From NCBI RefSeq assembly GCF_001431045.1, contig NZ_BCLE01000009.1, positions 1 through 64,000 of the forward strand: 64,000 bases of DNA. Direction: 5' to 3'. A program made the position numbers and the translations under genes. This stretch comes from Streptococcus orisasini. GTDB taxonomy: Bacteria; Bacillota; Bacilli; Lactobacillales; Streptococcaceae. The notes below the pieces were generated by a model that made no database searches, was not told the origin of the DNA, and saw nothing but the letters and a program-made list of their open reading frames with translations. Every line of letters begins with the position of its first letter. Position 1 is the first letter of the stretch. Shown one piece after another: positions 35,884-44,775 of this stretch.

Positions 35884-36771
35884 ATGAATACCAAACAAAT
35901 GACCTATCTTATCGAAACCGCTAAAACATTGAATTTGAGCCGAGCAGCTGAAAATCTCTTTATCTCTCAACCCTCCCTATCTTATCAAATCAAGACAATT
36001 GAAGAAGAGGTGGGCTTTGCTATTTTTGATCGTATTGGGAAAAGCATCCGCTTAACACCTGCAGGGAAAGAGTTAATTAGTTCCTTATCACGAATTTCTC
36101 AAGAGATACAATTTGCCATTGAGCAGGCTCAAAATATGGGAGAACGCTATCGTTCTGCTATTAAAATCGGCTTTCCCATGCGGACAATGCTCACTCATCT
36201 GCCAGAAGCTATCCCTATTTTTGAAGCCGAGCAACCTACAGTTCAAATTGTACCTGAAATACAACCGACTATTGATGCCATCAGCTCTTTTATGAGACGG
36301 GACCTGGACATCATGTTACTCCCTCGTGAGGAGGCTGAGAAACTCAGTGGTGTTACTATTACCCCGCTATTTACCAGTCACATCTATTTGTTATGTCAAA
36401 CAATCGATCCACTGGCCAAAAAAGAACGTATCACGATAGAAGATTTAGCCCATCGCACCCTTCTGGTCAATGGTGGCTCATCACAAACCTTGCGCCAGGT
36501 TCAACAGCGTGTCGTTGATACTGTTCCTATCCAGACCCTTAATAGTCCAACACATGATTTTACATTGATACAAGTAGCTGCTGGAAGAGCTATCTGCTTA
36601 TCACCAGGATTCTTAAATGACCATTCTGGGCAATTTTCGTGGATTCCTTTTGACTGTCCAGAATCCTTTGACTTTGTACTTGTTCACCACAAAGATGTTC
36701 AAAATGACGGACTCACACAACTCATCACTATCCTCCAAAACCTTTATCAAAACTCACCTTATCACTTTTAG
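35884..36771 (+). CDS. LysR-family transcriptional regulator
   Basis: 295 residues. Winged helix at the N-terminus (MTYLIETAKTLNLSRAAENLFISQPSLSYQIKTIEEEVGFAIFDRIGKSIRLTPAG), then a two-lobed periplasmic-binding-like effector domain. It is divergent from the SnoaL-SDR-NmrA operon, so the 106-base gap is its expected binding region. The inducer is unknown. A hairpin terminator at 36938-36965 ends the rightward transcript. Confidence 0.9.
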   Translation: MNTKQMTYLIETAKTLNLSRAAENLFISQPSLSYQIKTIEEEVGFAIFDRIGKSIRLTPAGKELISSLSRISQEIQFAIEQAQNMGERYRSAIKIGFPMRTMLTHLPEAIPIFEAEQPTVQIVPEIQPTIDAISSFMRRDLDIMLLPREEAEKLSGVTITPLFTSHIYLLCQTIDPLAKKERITIEDLAHRTLLVNGGSSQTLRQVQQRVVDTVPIQTLNSPTHDFTLIQVAAGRAICLSPGFLNDHSGQFSWIPFDCPESFDFVLVHHKDVQNDGLTQLITILQNLYQNSPYHF

Positions 36772-36937
36772 CTGAGAAACAATTGTTATTTCATTCACTT
36801 CCATCACATTGGACTTCCAAGTCGTGTGTTAGCTGTCAATCGTCCGTCCCTAGCCAAATCCATATCTATCTTGGTTTCTATATAAATAACACAAGAGATT
36901 ATTTTAGCAATCGTCACCACAAGAAAAATTACATGTT

Positions 36938-36965
36938 AAAAAACCTTGAAAAATCAAGGTTTTTA
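36938..36965. terminator. Terminator downstream of the LysR gene
   Basis: Arms AAAACCTTGA / TCAAGGTTTT with an A4 loop and T-tail, in the gap between the LysR gene and the convergent hydrolase. The remaining 36772-37047 bases hold no gene I can support. Confidence 0.65.
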
Positions 36966-37047
36966 ATCATTTATAACTTCCAACCATCATAAGGATTACG
37001 ATAATACTCTTACCCTTAAAACATTAAAGCTTTTCTAGCTCTTATGA

Positions 37048-38055
37048 TTACTTCAAATTCTCAGTAAAGAAAGACACCAACTTGTCAAATGGAATCTTGT
37101 CTTTTTGGTCATAGAGGTCAACATGGTCGGCATTTGGAACAATCAGCAATTCTTTTGGCTCGCTCGCTACTGCGTATGCTTCTTCTGAGTGGTAACGAGA
37201 ATGGGCATTTTCACCAGCTACAAGAAGGATTGGGCGTGGTGAGATATCTTTGATATTATGGTAAAGCGGAAATTCATAGAATGCCATTGGTGTTGTCGCT
37301 GTCCAGGCTGCTGTTGAATTGATAGAGCGTTCGTGATATCCACGCGGTGTGCAATAATAATCAAAGAAAGCTTTTGAAACAGGATCTGCGTCTTCTGGGA
37401 GGTTTTCTGGGAATAGACTCTCCCCCGTCACCACATGACCCTTTTCATCAAATCCTAGCTCATGATAACCTAAACGGTATTTCCCAGTTTCTGAGGCACC
37501 ATTGTCCACATCTACCCAGCGTTGTTGGCTGACGTGCTCACGCAGTTTTGCCTTCTGTTCATCGGTATAGCTATTCATGTAACCAAGATACATAGACTTG
37601 GACATGTCGTACATAGAAGCTGTTGCAACGGCTTTAATACGCATATCTGCCCCTGCCGCTGTCAAAGCCATGCCTGACAAGCCACAAATGGCTTGGGCTC
37701 CAATACGTTCACGGTCAACGTAAGGTAAGGTTCCAAGATAATCAACGGCTGCACTGTAGTCTTCGGTAAACATCACTGGCTCAGCAACGTTACGCACTGC
37801 TCCACCTGATTCCCCTGTAAAAGATGGGTCAAAAGCTAGCGCTACAAAGCCATTCTTGGCAAATTCTTGCGCGTAAAGACCTGAAGCTTGCTCTTTGACC
37901 GCACCAAAAGGTCCAGACACTACAATGGCAGGATTTTTCTGATGGTCATAGCCTTCTGGCAAGTACAAATCCCCTGCAATTTCGATACCGAAACGGTTTT
38001 TAAAACGAACGTTTTGTGAGGCGATGTTTTCATAAATATCAAATGTTTTTGTCAT
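37048..38055 (-). CDS. Alpha/beta hydrolase, YcjY/dienelactone-hydrolase-like
   Basis: 335 residues. N-terminal RNRFGIEIAGDLYLPEGYDHQKNPAIVVSGPFGAVKEQASGLYAQEFAKNGFVALAFDPSFTGESGG is typical of the YcjY group. The nucleophile elbow reads ICGLSGMALTAAG, the acid lies in ILLVAGENAHSR and the histidine in VPNADHVDLYD. The substrate is unknown. It starts 21 bases after the acetyltransferase gene, so the cyclophilin-like, acetyltransferase and hydrolase genes form one leftward operon. Confidence 0.85.
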   Translation of the reverse strand: MTKTFDIYENIASQNVRFKNRFGIEIAGDLYLPEGYDHQKNPAIVVSGPFGAVKEQASGLYAQEFAKNGFVALAFDPSFTGESGGAVRNVAEPVMFTEDYSAAVDYLGTLPYVDRERIGAQAICGLSGMALTAAGADMRIKAVATASMYDMSKSMYLGYMNSYTDEQKAKLREHVSQQRWVDVDNGASETGKYRLGYHELGFDEKGHVVTGESLFPENLPEDADPVSKAFFDYYCTPRGYHERSINSTAAWTATTPMAFYEFPLYHNIKDISPRPILLVAGENAHSRYHSEEAYAVASEPKELLIVPNADHVDLYDQKDKIPFDKLVSFFTENLK

Positions 38056-38076
38056 AATACTTCTTCTTTCTATAAG

Positions 38077-38646
38077 TTATTCTTCAATGATGTTGATGAC
38101 TTTTGCTGGAACACCAGCGACGACGGTATTGGCTGGGACATCCTTAGAAACAATGGCACCTGCAGCCACAACGGCATTTTCACCGACAGTTACCCCAGGT
38201 AAAATGGTAGCATCCGCCCCAATCCAAGCATTTTTCTTAATGGTAACGGACTTGAGTTCCAATTTATGACGGTCTGTTGGTTTCAAAGGATGATTCACGG
38301 AAATCAGCTTGGCACGTGGGCCTATGAGAACCTCATCTTCAATGAAAATCCCACCCAAATCGACCATAAAGACATCCTTGTTCACATAGATATGTTTACC
38401 AAAGTGAATATGTCGTCCAAAATCTGTTTGAAAAGGAACGTTGATAGCAACTGTGTCATCTATTGCTTCCTTCGTCAGCTGTTCAACCAGTCGCCTAGCG
38501 CTCGCCATGGTTTGAATCTGAGTATTCAATTCTTGCACAAGGGGTTGATTTTCTGTCTGAATAGTTGAAATGAGCTGGCGCAGGCCATCGTGTTCTGGAA
38601 CTAATTTTCCAGTATTTAAATACGGTTCAAAAGGTGTATCAATCAT
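38077..38646 (-). CDS. Hexapeptide-repeat acetyltransferase
   Basis: 189-residue Maa/LacA-like O-acetyltransferase with left-handed beta-helix repeats ([84 protein letters not shown]). Catalytic histidine in SVNHPL. It overlaps the upstream cyclophilin-like gene by eight bases. The sugar or other acceptor is unknown. Confidence 0.88.
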   Translation of the reverse strand: MIDTPFEPYLNTGKLVPEHDGLRQLISTIQTENQPLVQELNTQIQTMASARRLVEQLTKEAIDDTVAINVPFQTDFGRHIHFGKHIYVNKDVFMVDLGGIFIEDEVLIGPRAKLISVNHPLKPTDRHKLELKSVTIKKNAWIGADATILPGVTVGENAVVAAGAIVSKDVPANTVVAGVPAKVINIIEE

Positions 38647-39148
38647 TGTTTTCCTCCAGAGTAAGAGTCACTGTTACCTTGTCCTTAGCCAGCTGGGATT
38701 TGGCATCCGTAGCCATGTGACCCAGCTTAGTATAAGACCAACGATTCTGACCATAAAAGAGCACTAACTGGCTACTATTGTAAAGCATGATATCCCCCGG
38801 CTGAGCGATTTGCTGGGTATTTTGACTTGGTAATGTCATACCAAGCTCTCCGACCTGTTCAAAACCACCATAAGCTGATAAGTGGATAGTCAATGGCTGT
38901 TTTTCTAACGCTTTTTTCAAGGTTGAAACAGCTTCGTTTTCTTCCCAAATTACTGGAAAGTTTTGTCCATCTATGGATAAGGTGATTGTCATCAGTTTGT
39001 CTCCTTTTTCTTGATTTTGATGGCCTGATGGTTTCCGCATATTGGATGAAGATGATGAATTAGTAGGTGTGCAGCCAGCTAAGCTCAAAAACAAGCCCAA
39101 TAGCCCAAACAACACAATCCCATATCTTCTTAGCCATAACCTCTTCAA
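38639..39148 (-). CDS. Cyclophilin-like fold lipoprotein
   Basis: 169 residues. The N-terminal [29 protein letters not shown] has a lipobox (LAGC), so it should be a membrane lipoprotein. The mature part ([27 protein letters not shown]...[48 protein letters not shown]) is the bacterial cyclophilin-like domain often linked to flavodoxin and oxidoreductase genes. It heads the operon with the acetyltransferase and hydrolase and is divergent from the intact LysR gene at 39316. Confidence 0.8.
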   Translation of the reverse strand: MKRLWLRRYGIVLFGLLGLFLSLAGCTPTNSSSSSNMRKPSGHQNQEKGDKLMTITLSIDGQNFPVIWEENEAVSTLKKALEKQPLTIHLSAYGGFEQVGELGMTLPSQNTQQIAQPGDIMLYNSSQLVLFYGQNRWSYTKLGHMATDAKSQLAKDKVTVTLTLEENND

Positions 39149-39315
39149 GTTACATCATCTCCCCTTACTAAAATTAGCAGATGAGGTATTCTCATCTTTG
39201 CTGTCTATTGGTAATATTATCGTACCCTCTCCTCATAAAAATAGCAAATACTCATTTTAAATATTATAAAATACTCAAAAGGCATGTTATAATAACATAA
39301 ACAAAGGAGGAAATG

Positions 39316-40188
39316 ATGGAAATTAGAGTGCTCCGCTATTTTCTAGCGATTATCAAAGAAGGAGGCATCACGCAGGCGGCAAATAGCCTCCACCTAACAC
39401 AACCCACTATTTCACGTCAAATTAAAGAATTAGAAGAGGAGCTGGGAAAACAACTATTCATCCGCCATAAAAAGGGGCAAATTGAGCTGACTCAGGAAGG
39501 ACTGCTTCTTCAAAATCGTGCAGAAGAAATCATTGCTATGGTCGATAAAACTGAAAATGATTTTCGCTATCTGACAGATATCATCGAGGGCGATGTCTAT
39601 ATCGGTGGTGCAGAATCCCATATTTTTAGGCATATTGCAATCATTGCCAAACAACTTCAAGAAAAATATCCAAACGTTCGCTACCACCTGTCTTCAGGAA
39701 ATGCAGAAGATATCACATCTCTACTAGACAAGGGGTTATTAGACTTTGCCTTGATTGTCCATCCTCGTCAATTACCGCATTATCATTATCAAAAATTGCC
39801 TTCTCAGGATATTTGGGGCGTCATTTTACCGACGACTGATCCATTGGCTCAAAAAGACAGTATTACTCTAGAAGACATTCAGCACCTCCCCCTCATTCTT
39901 TCCCGCCAAGCGTTGACCAAAACCCAGTCAGATAATCAGTTAGTTAATTGGCTCGGAGACCTAAATCAACTGAATATTATCACCACCTTTAATCTCAGTT
40001 ACAATGCTCTCTTCATGGTTGAAGAAGGTCTGGGTTATCTGATTGGATTTGACCAGCTGACCTACAACCCTAACTTGACCTTTAGGCCACTTGAACCACT
40101 ACTGACCTCAGACCACTACCTCGTCTGGAAAAAAGATAAGGTCTTCTCAGCAGCAGCCCAATTGTTTTTGGAGAAATTGCAAGGTTAA
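39316..40188 (+). CDS. LysR-family transcriptional regulator (intact copy)
   Basis: 290 residues. HTH: MEIRVLRYFLAIIKEGGITQAANSLHLTQPTISRQIKELEEELGKQLFIRHKKGQIELT. Two adjacent ATGs exist; the second (39316) has the better five-base spacing from AAGGAGG. It probably controls the divergent cyclophilin-like operon. From residue about 48 onward it is nearly identical to the truncated copy at 44005-44736, evidence of a segmental duplication. Confidence 0.92.
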   Translation: MEIRVLRYFLAIIKEGGITQAANSLHLTQPTISRQIKELEEELGKQLFIRHKKGQIELTQEGLLLQNRAEEIIAMVDKTENDFRYLTDIIEGDVYIGGAESHIFRHIAIIAKQLQEKYPNVRYHLSSGNAEDITSLLDKGLLDFALIVHPRQLPHYHYQKLPSQDIWGVILPTTDPLAQKDSITLEDIQHLPLILSRQALTKTQSDNQLVNWLGDLNQLNIITTFNLSYNALFMVEEGLGYLIGFDQLTYNPNLTFRPLEPLLTSDHYLVWKKDKVFSAAAQLFLEKLQG

Positions 40189-40194
40189 GCTATC

Positions 40195-40226
40195 AAAAAG
40201 ACTCTCCTATTTTGGGAGAGTTTTTA
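40195..40226. terminator. Shared LysR/ltrA terminator, first copy
   Basis: Arms ACTCTCC(T) / (A)GGGAGAGT with an A-run and T-run on the two sides. The same element recurs at 44743-44772 between the other LysR/ltrA copies. Confidence 0.75.
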
Positions 40227-40228
40227 CA

Positions 40229-40357
40229 TTAATGTCGGGGGATATTTTTCAGATTAAATCGGACTGCAGGAATGGCAAGAAGTGAAGTAACAATTGCAGC
40301 TGATGATAACCAAATCAAATGCACCCCGATAGGAAGTAATTTTGAGATTTTTATGTG
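40229..40357 (-). pseudogene. 3' relic of an ltrA gene
   Basis: Read leftward this encodes about 42 residues ending LPIGVHLIWLSSAAIVTSLLAIPAVRFNLKNIPRH and a stop. The last 14 residues are almost identical to the end of the intact LtrA at 44776-45909 and the rest is clearly homologous. Upstream is a stop and no ltrA sequence. It is the remaining tail of a second ltrA that was convergent with the LysR gene at 39316. Confidence 0.8.
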
Positions 40358-40507
40358 TTACAGGACTCCTTTTAGAACTTAAATCAACTTGAACAGACTA
40401 TCACAAAATAACATTTTTCCATAATGGACAATACAAAATTAAATAAATTTAATCATTTTATTGCTTTCTTTTCCATTTTTTGGTTTTTCCAATTATAAAA
40501 TATTCTT

Positions 40508-41245
40508 TTACAATAATCTTGAATAAATCTCCAAATCTATGTCCTTAAACACATTGAAGACTATCTTCAAATCTGAATGTTCCTGACAAAATTCTTTAAC
40601 GGTTTGCACAGCAATTTGGGCAGCTAACTCATTTGGAAAATGAAATTCTCCCGTCGAAATGCAACAGAAAGCTAAACTAGTCATCCCCTTTTTGACTGCT
40701 AACTCTAAACATGATTGATAACAGGAAGCTAGCTCTCTCATCTGTACCAAACTTGTGTGATCTTGAATAACAGGTCCTACTGTATGCAATACGAATTTAC
40801 TTGGCAAGTTATAGGCAGAAGTAATTTTAGCCTGACCTATTGCTTCAAGATGACCTTGCTTTTGCATTAATTCATGACACTCATTTCTAAGTTGCAAACC
40901 AGCTTGTGAATGGATAGCATTATCTATACAGGCGTGGTTAGGAACAAAGCAACCCAGCATCTGACTGTTGGCAGCATTAACGATACCATCGACTTGTAAT
41001 CTGGTAATATCCCCTTGCCATAAATAGAGATTATTTGAAAAAGGAGACAGGTCTTCCAGTTTTACCACTCCCTTAGCTCGTAATTTTTCTTGTAAATAGC
41101 AATCCTGCTTTCTATAAAATTCTGAACTGAAATCCTGAGGTTCTTGGATAGCCATAAGCCCACGAAAAACAAGATCCTTGTCAAGATTTGCTGGTATCTC
41201 TATCCCTGGCGATAATGTTGCTATCAGTTCATCCACTAAAGCCAC
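40508..41245 (-). CDS. Zinc-containing macrodomain protein-ADP-ribose hydrolase
   Basis: 245 residues. An N-terminal helical part is followed by a macrodomain: LWQGDITRLQVDGIVNAANSQMLGCFVPNHACIDNAIHSQAGLQLR, HTVGPVI and CISTGEFHFPNELAAQIA. The C-F-x-P-N-H-x-C-I-D-N-x-I-H wording is that of Zn-macrodomains that remove mono-ADP-ribose in operon with SirTM. It overlaps the SirTM gene by ten bases. The 260 bases on its left (40358-40507) are AT-rich with no gene I can support. Confidence 0.92.
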   Translation of the reverse strand: MALVDELIATLSPGIEIPANLDKDLVFRGLMAIQEPQDFSSEFYRKQDCYLQEKLRAKGVVKLEDLSPFSNNLYLWQGDITRLQVDGIVNAANSQMLGCFVPNHACIDNAIHSQAGLQLRNECHELMQKQGHLEAIGQAKITSAYNLPSKFVLHTVGPVIQDHTSLVQMRELASCYQSCLELAVKKGMTSLAFCCISTGEFHFPNELAAQIAVQTVKEFCQEHSDLKIVFNVFKDIDLEIYSRLL

Positions 41246-42066
41246 GATGCAAATACCTCCTCCATATCCTTTGTGATTGTCAACGTTTTATGAGTATTTT
41301 CTTTCGCTCCCTCTGTATCAGACTGATTGAAACGAATCAGTTGAGCTTGTGGCAAATGATAGGTTAACTGCTCAAATGGGTAGCGAATAATGGTTGGTGT
41401 ATTATAGCCGACACCCAACTCCAAGAGAACTACTTTTTTACCTTCCAATCCTTCCAAAAAAGCGGCATAACTTTTTTGCTGTCTGTACCATGTTTCATTT
41501 TGGACAAAACGATTGTCAACCCTAAGATGACGCGTCAAGGGAGCTCCGCAATTCGGACAAGTAGGAATGAGTTCTGATGGTATTTCTAGATTGTCATCTA
41601 TATTGTCCATCATTTTTAAAACGTGTTCTTTGTTATTATAGACCACTTGCTGACAGGGCACGGAACATTGGAAATGCTCAAAATTTCCTTGTACTTCAAA
41701 ATAGCGCTCTTTGTCAAAACCTGCTTTTATAAATTGACCATCTACATTTGTCGTGATAACAAAATAATCCTTATCCTCAACAAGTTCAAATAATTTTTTA
41801 TATAGAGATGTTGCACCTACCTCATAAGAGTTATGATAAATATGTTTAGCCCAATATGCCCACTCAGCTTCTTCAGTTGGATAAGGATAAAAACCAGCAC
41901 TGTACATATCTTCTATATGGTACTTTTCTATAAACTCAGGAAAATATTTTTTAAAGCGCTCTCCTGAATAGGTTAAACCAGCAGCCGATGAAAGCCCCGC
42001 ACCCGCACCGATAAGGATAACATCCGCATCTTTAATTGCTTTTAATGCAATGTCAGAATTCTTCAC
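41236..42066 (-). CDS. SirTM-type sirtuin (protein ADP-ribosyltransferase)
   Basis: 276-residue class M sirtuin. NAD-binding GAGAGLSSAAGLTYSG; TTNVDGQF; zinc cysteines in FQCSVPCQQ and CPNCGAP; the late LELGVGYNTPTIIRYPFE. At the catalytic position canonical sirtuins have HG, but this reads EVQGNFEHFQC with glutamine, a hallmark of SirTM enzymes that ADP-ribosylate lipoylated GcvH-L. No GcvH-L or LplA2 gene is in the window, which is unusual for the classic operon. PPOX, SirTM and macrodomain genes run in one tight leftward operon. Confidence 0.92.
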   Translation of the reverse strand: MKNSDIALKAIKDADVILIGAGAGLSSAAGLTYSGERFKKYFPEFIEKYHIEDMYSAGFYPYPTEEAEWAYWAKHIYHNSYEVGATSLYKKLFELVEDKDYFVITTNVDGQFIKAGFDKERYFEVQGNFEHFQCSVPCQQVVYNNKEHVLKMMDNIDDNLEIPSELIPTCPNCGAPLTRHLRVDNRFVQNETWYRQQKSYAAFLEGLEGKKVVLLELGVGYNTPTIIRYPFEQLTYHLPQAQLIRFNQSDTEGAKENTHKTLTITKDMEEVFASWL

Positions 42067-42068
42067 AA

Positions 42069-42512
42069 TTATTCTCCCTTAATTTCAAAACTATCTATTC
42101 GTGGTGGTAAAACAGTTAAATCATAAAACTCTCCACGTGCATAAGCGAAACAGAAAACTTCTAAAACTTTCCTGCCATCTTCTGTTGGATAAATATCGTA
42201 CATATAAGGATTATGATCCAATAATATGTTCAACTTCTCTCTACCAATACACTCAGCCTTTCCACTTAATGAAATCATTTTTCTTTCCATAGTAGAATTC
42301 CCTTGCGTCATACCTGTCACAGATATATACGGATTTTCTTTCAAATGTTTGTAAAATGCTTTGGTATTAGCTGTTAAAAAATATACATTTTTGCTATCTT
42401 GATACATCATATCAATTACACGAGTTGTTGGACGACCTTCTGAGTCGATACTTGCAATGACAACAGAATGGATGTCATCTACCAAAAGTTTAAGATAATC
42501 TGATTTCTTCAT
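42069..42512 (-). CDS. Pyridoxamine 5'-phosphate oxidase-family flavoprotein
   Basis: 147-residue PPOX-class split-barrel protein: YLKLLVDDIHSVVIASIDSEGRPTTRVIDMMYQDSKNVYFLTANTKAFYKHLKENPYISVTG. It probably binds FMN or F420-like cofactor; the substrate is unknown. Two bases separate it from the SirTM gene and 57 from the SnoaL-like gene, so it belongs to the HxlR-linked operon. Confidence 0.85.
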   Translation of the reverse strand: MKKSDYLKLLVDDIHSVVIASIDSEGRPTTRVIDMMYQDSKNVYFLTANTKAFYKHLKENPYISVTGMTQGNSTMERKMISLSGKAECIGREKLNILLDHNPYMYDIYPTEDGRKVLEVFCFAYARGEFYDLTVLPPRIDSFEIKGE

Positions 42513-42569
42513 GAGTTTCTCCCTCCGAGGCCTAAAAGGTAGAGTAATAGACTTACCCTACCTTATATT

Positions 42570-43337
42570 TTAGAATTTTCCGTTATCATTTGCTGCTTCT
42601 GTAGCAATGTCTTGAATAACATCCCAATGTTCAGCAATAAAGCCATTTTCCACACGGAAAAGATCATAGTAGGCAACATGTCGACCTGCAAACTCTCCTT
42701 CTGATACAGCAAGCGCAAAGTCATCTTGTGCTAAAACTTGGTATGTTTTTGTATACGTCATTGATAATCCTGCTTGAGCCAAAGCTGCCAGAGCCTCTCC
42801 TAACCCAGATACGCCATCTGCAATCCCTGAATTGTGTTGAATATAGTTATCTCCGTCAAAATAACTTGTCAACTTATCCAAGTTTTTACCGTGCAAAACA
42901 TCCTGAACAAAGTTCGTCACAAGTGTACGAGTTGTTTCCTTATCTGCCTCTGTCGTCTCTATGACACCATCGGTTTGTGTATGTCCGCTTGGATTTACAG
43001 GAGTCAATCCATCCAAATTATCCCAGTGTTCTACGAATTTTCCTTGGTCGTTAAAACGAAGAATATCAAAAGCTACTACTTCTCCTGCACCAGCAAAATT
43101 GTAAATAGTGTGTAGAAATACTTTATCTCCATCTTCAAAAGCACGAACAATTTTTGCACTTGTTTTCACAGGTGCTTGTGCTAAAGATTCAACTGCAGCA
43201 ATAAAACCAGCAGCTCCTGTTGGATATTCTTGATTGTGTTGAATATAGTTTTCATCTAATAATTCACGAGCGACATCAACATCTCCGGTAACGAATGTGT
43301 TGATAAGATTTTTTGCGTTTTGTATATTTGTTGACAT
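42570..43337 (-). CDS. Tandem SnoaL/NTF2-like domain protein
   Basis: 255 residues made of two homologous SnoaL-like domains: NLINTFVTGDVDVARELLDENYIQHNQEYPTGAAGF...FVEHWDNLDGL (about 8-110) and LVTNFVQDVLHGKNLDKLTSYFDGDNYIQHNSGIADGVSGL...FIAEHWDVIQDI (about 138-247). The YIQHN and EHWD motifs occur in both halves. Such proteins are predicted ester-cyclase or aldol-condensation-like catalysts. It is first in the leftward operon and divergent from the HxlR gene at 43571. Confidence 0.82.
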   Translation of the reverse strand: MSTNIQNAKNLINTFVTGDVDVARELLDENYIQHNQEYPTGAAGFIAAVESLAQAPVKTSAKIVRAFEDGDKVFLHTIYNFAGAGEVVAFDILRFNDQGKFVEHWDNLDGLTPVNPSGHTQTDGVIETTEADKETTRTLVTNFVQDVLHGKNLDKLTSYFDGDNYIQHNSGIADGVSGLGEALAALAQAGLSMTYTKTYQVLAQDDFALAVSEGEFAGRHVAYYDLFRVENGFIAEHWDVIQDIATEAANDNGKF

Positions 43338-43570
43338 AGTAATATCTCCTCTAATTAAAATTTTTGTCGGCTATTGCCTTACACGTATAAGTCTAACACC
43401 ATTAGTTTCTTTTGGGAAGTAGGCACTTTTTAGGAATGTAGTTACCATAAAGTTCCTTTTGTAGTATTATCAAGCTTTTTAAAGGCTAAAATTTTTTAAA
43501 AAAATTTGCTTGATTTAATCAAATAGGCTATAATAGTATTAAAGTTTCAAAAAGATACTAAGGAGATATT

Positions 43571-43900
43571 ATGTCTGTTAAGAAAGAATTACCAGCTTGT
43601 CCTGTAGAAACAACACTATCCTTAATCGGAGATAAGTGGAAGGTACTTATTTTACGAGATTTATTAAAGGGCACGATGCGTTTCGGAGAATTAAAAAATT
43701 CAATCGGAAGTGTTAGCCAAAAAGTATTAACCTCTCAACTCCGTGATATGGAGAAACAAGGGCTAGTAAATCGTAAAGTTTATGCAGAGGTGCCACCTCG
43801 TGTAGAATATTCATTGACGGAAACAGGTTTTAGCCTCAAACCCATCATTGATTCTATGTGGGATTGGGGAGTAGATTATAAAGAAAAATATGGTAAATAA
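43571..43900 (+). CDS. HxlR-family transcriptional regulator
   Basis: 109 residues of winged-helix HxlR fold: ACPVETTLSLIGDKWKVLILRDLLKGTMRFGELKNSIGSVSQKVLTSQLRDMEKQGLVNRKVYAEVPPRVEYSLTETG. The conserved N-terminal cysteine used for electrophile sensing in YodB/HypR-type members is present (C10). AAGGAGA lies close upstream. It is divergent from the SnoaL-PPOX-SirTM-macrodomain operon and is its likely regulator. Confidence 0.92.
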   Translation: MSVKKELPACPVETTLSLIGDKWKVLILRDLLKGTMRFGELKNSIGSVSQKVLTSQLRDMEKQGLVNRKVYAEVPPRVEYSLTETGFSLKPIIDSMWDWGVDYKEKYGK

Positions 43901-44004
43901 AGACAGATTACTTTCTATCCTTTTCAAATATTTAGAAATAGAGCTATTTTGAACTTCTCCCTCTCTCACTCCTAATCAATAAAATATGTTTACGATTATT
44001 ACTC

Positions 44005-44736
44005 TTCATCCGCCATAAAAAGGGGCAAATTGAGCTGACTCAGGAAGGACTGCTCCTTCAAAATCGTGCCGAAGAAATCATTGCTATGGTTGATAAAACC
44101 GAAAATGATTTTCGCTATCTGACAGATATTATCGAGGGAGATGTCTATATTGGTGGTGCAGAATCCCATATTTTTAGGCATATTGCAATCATTGCTAAAC
44201 AACTCCAAGAACAATATCCAAAAGTCCGCTACCACCTGTCTTCAGGAAATGCAGAAGATATCACATCTTTGTTAGACAAGGGGTTATTAGATTTTGCCTT
44301 GATTGTCCACCCAAGGCAACTGCCACATTATCATTATCAAAAATTGCCTTCTCAGGATATTTGGGGAGTCATTTTACCGACGACTGATCCATTGGCTCAA
44401 AAAAACAGTATTGCTCTAGAAGATATTCAGCACCTCCCCCTCATTCTTTCCCGCCAAGCAGTGACCAAGACTCAGTCAGACAACCAACTTCTTAATTGGC
44501 TTGGTGACTTAAACCAGCTAAATATTGTCAGCACCTTTAATCTCAGTTACAATGCCCTCTTCATGGTTGAAGAAGGTCTGGGTTATCTGATCGGATTTGA
44601 CCAGCTGACCTACAACCCTAACTTGACCTTTAGACCACTTGACCCCCTACTGACCTCAGACCACTACCTCGTCTGGAAAAAAGATAAGGTCTTCTCAGCA
44701 GCAGCCCAATTGTTTTTGGATAAATTACAAGATTAA
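44005..44736 (+). pseudogene. 5'-truncated LysR regulator (duplicate copy)
   Basis: Near-identical to residues about 48-290 of the intact LysR at 39316-40188, starting abruptly at TTCATCCGCCATAAAAAGG; the whole helix-turn-helix is missing and the upstream sequence is unrelated. An internal ATG at 44086 could give a 216-residue effector-only domain, but no Shine-Dalgarno is apparent. The homology continues through the terminator into the convergent ltrA. Confidence 0.85.
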
Positions 44737-44742
44737 GCCATC

Positions 44743-44772
44743 AAAAAACTCTCCTATTTTGGGAGAGTTTTT
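44743..44772. terminator. Shared LysR/ltrA terminator, second copy
   Basis: AAAAACTCTCC / GGGAGAGTTTTT hairpin, the same as at 40195-40226, between the truncated LysR and the convergent intact ltrA. Confidence 0.75.
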
Positions 44773-44775
44773 GCA

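Noticed and set aside
36783..36992. 69-codon frame after the LysR gene
   Set aside because: It crosses a terminator hairpin and has no start signal; nothing recognisable in the product.
41236..42066. Sirtuin gene as part of a Thoeris or other NAD-depleting defence system
   Set aside because: The macrodomain partner and SirTM-type active site point to reversible ADP-ribosylation rather than NAD depletion; no TIR or other effector is linked.
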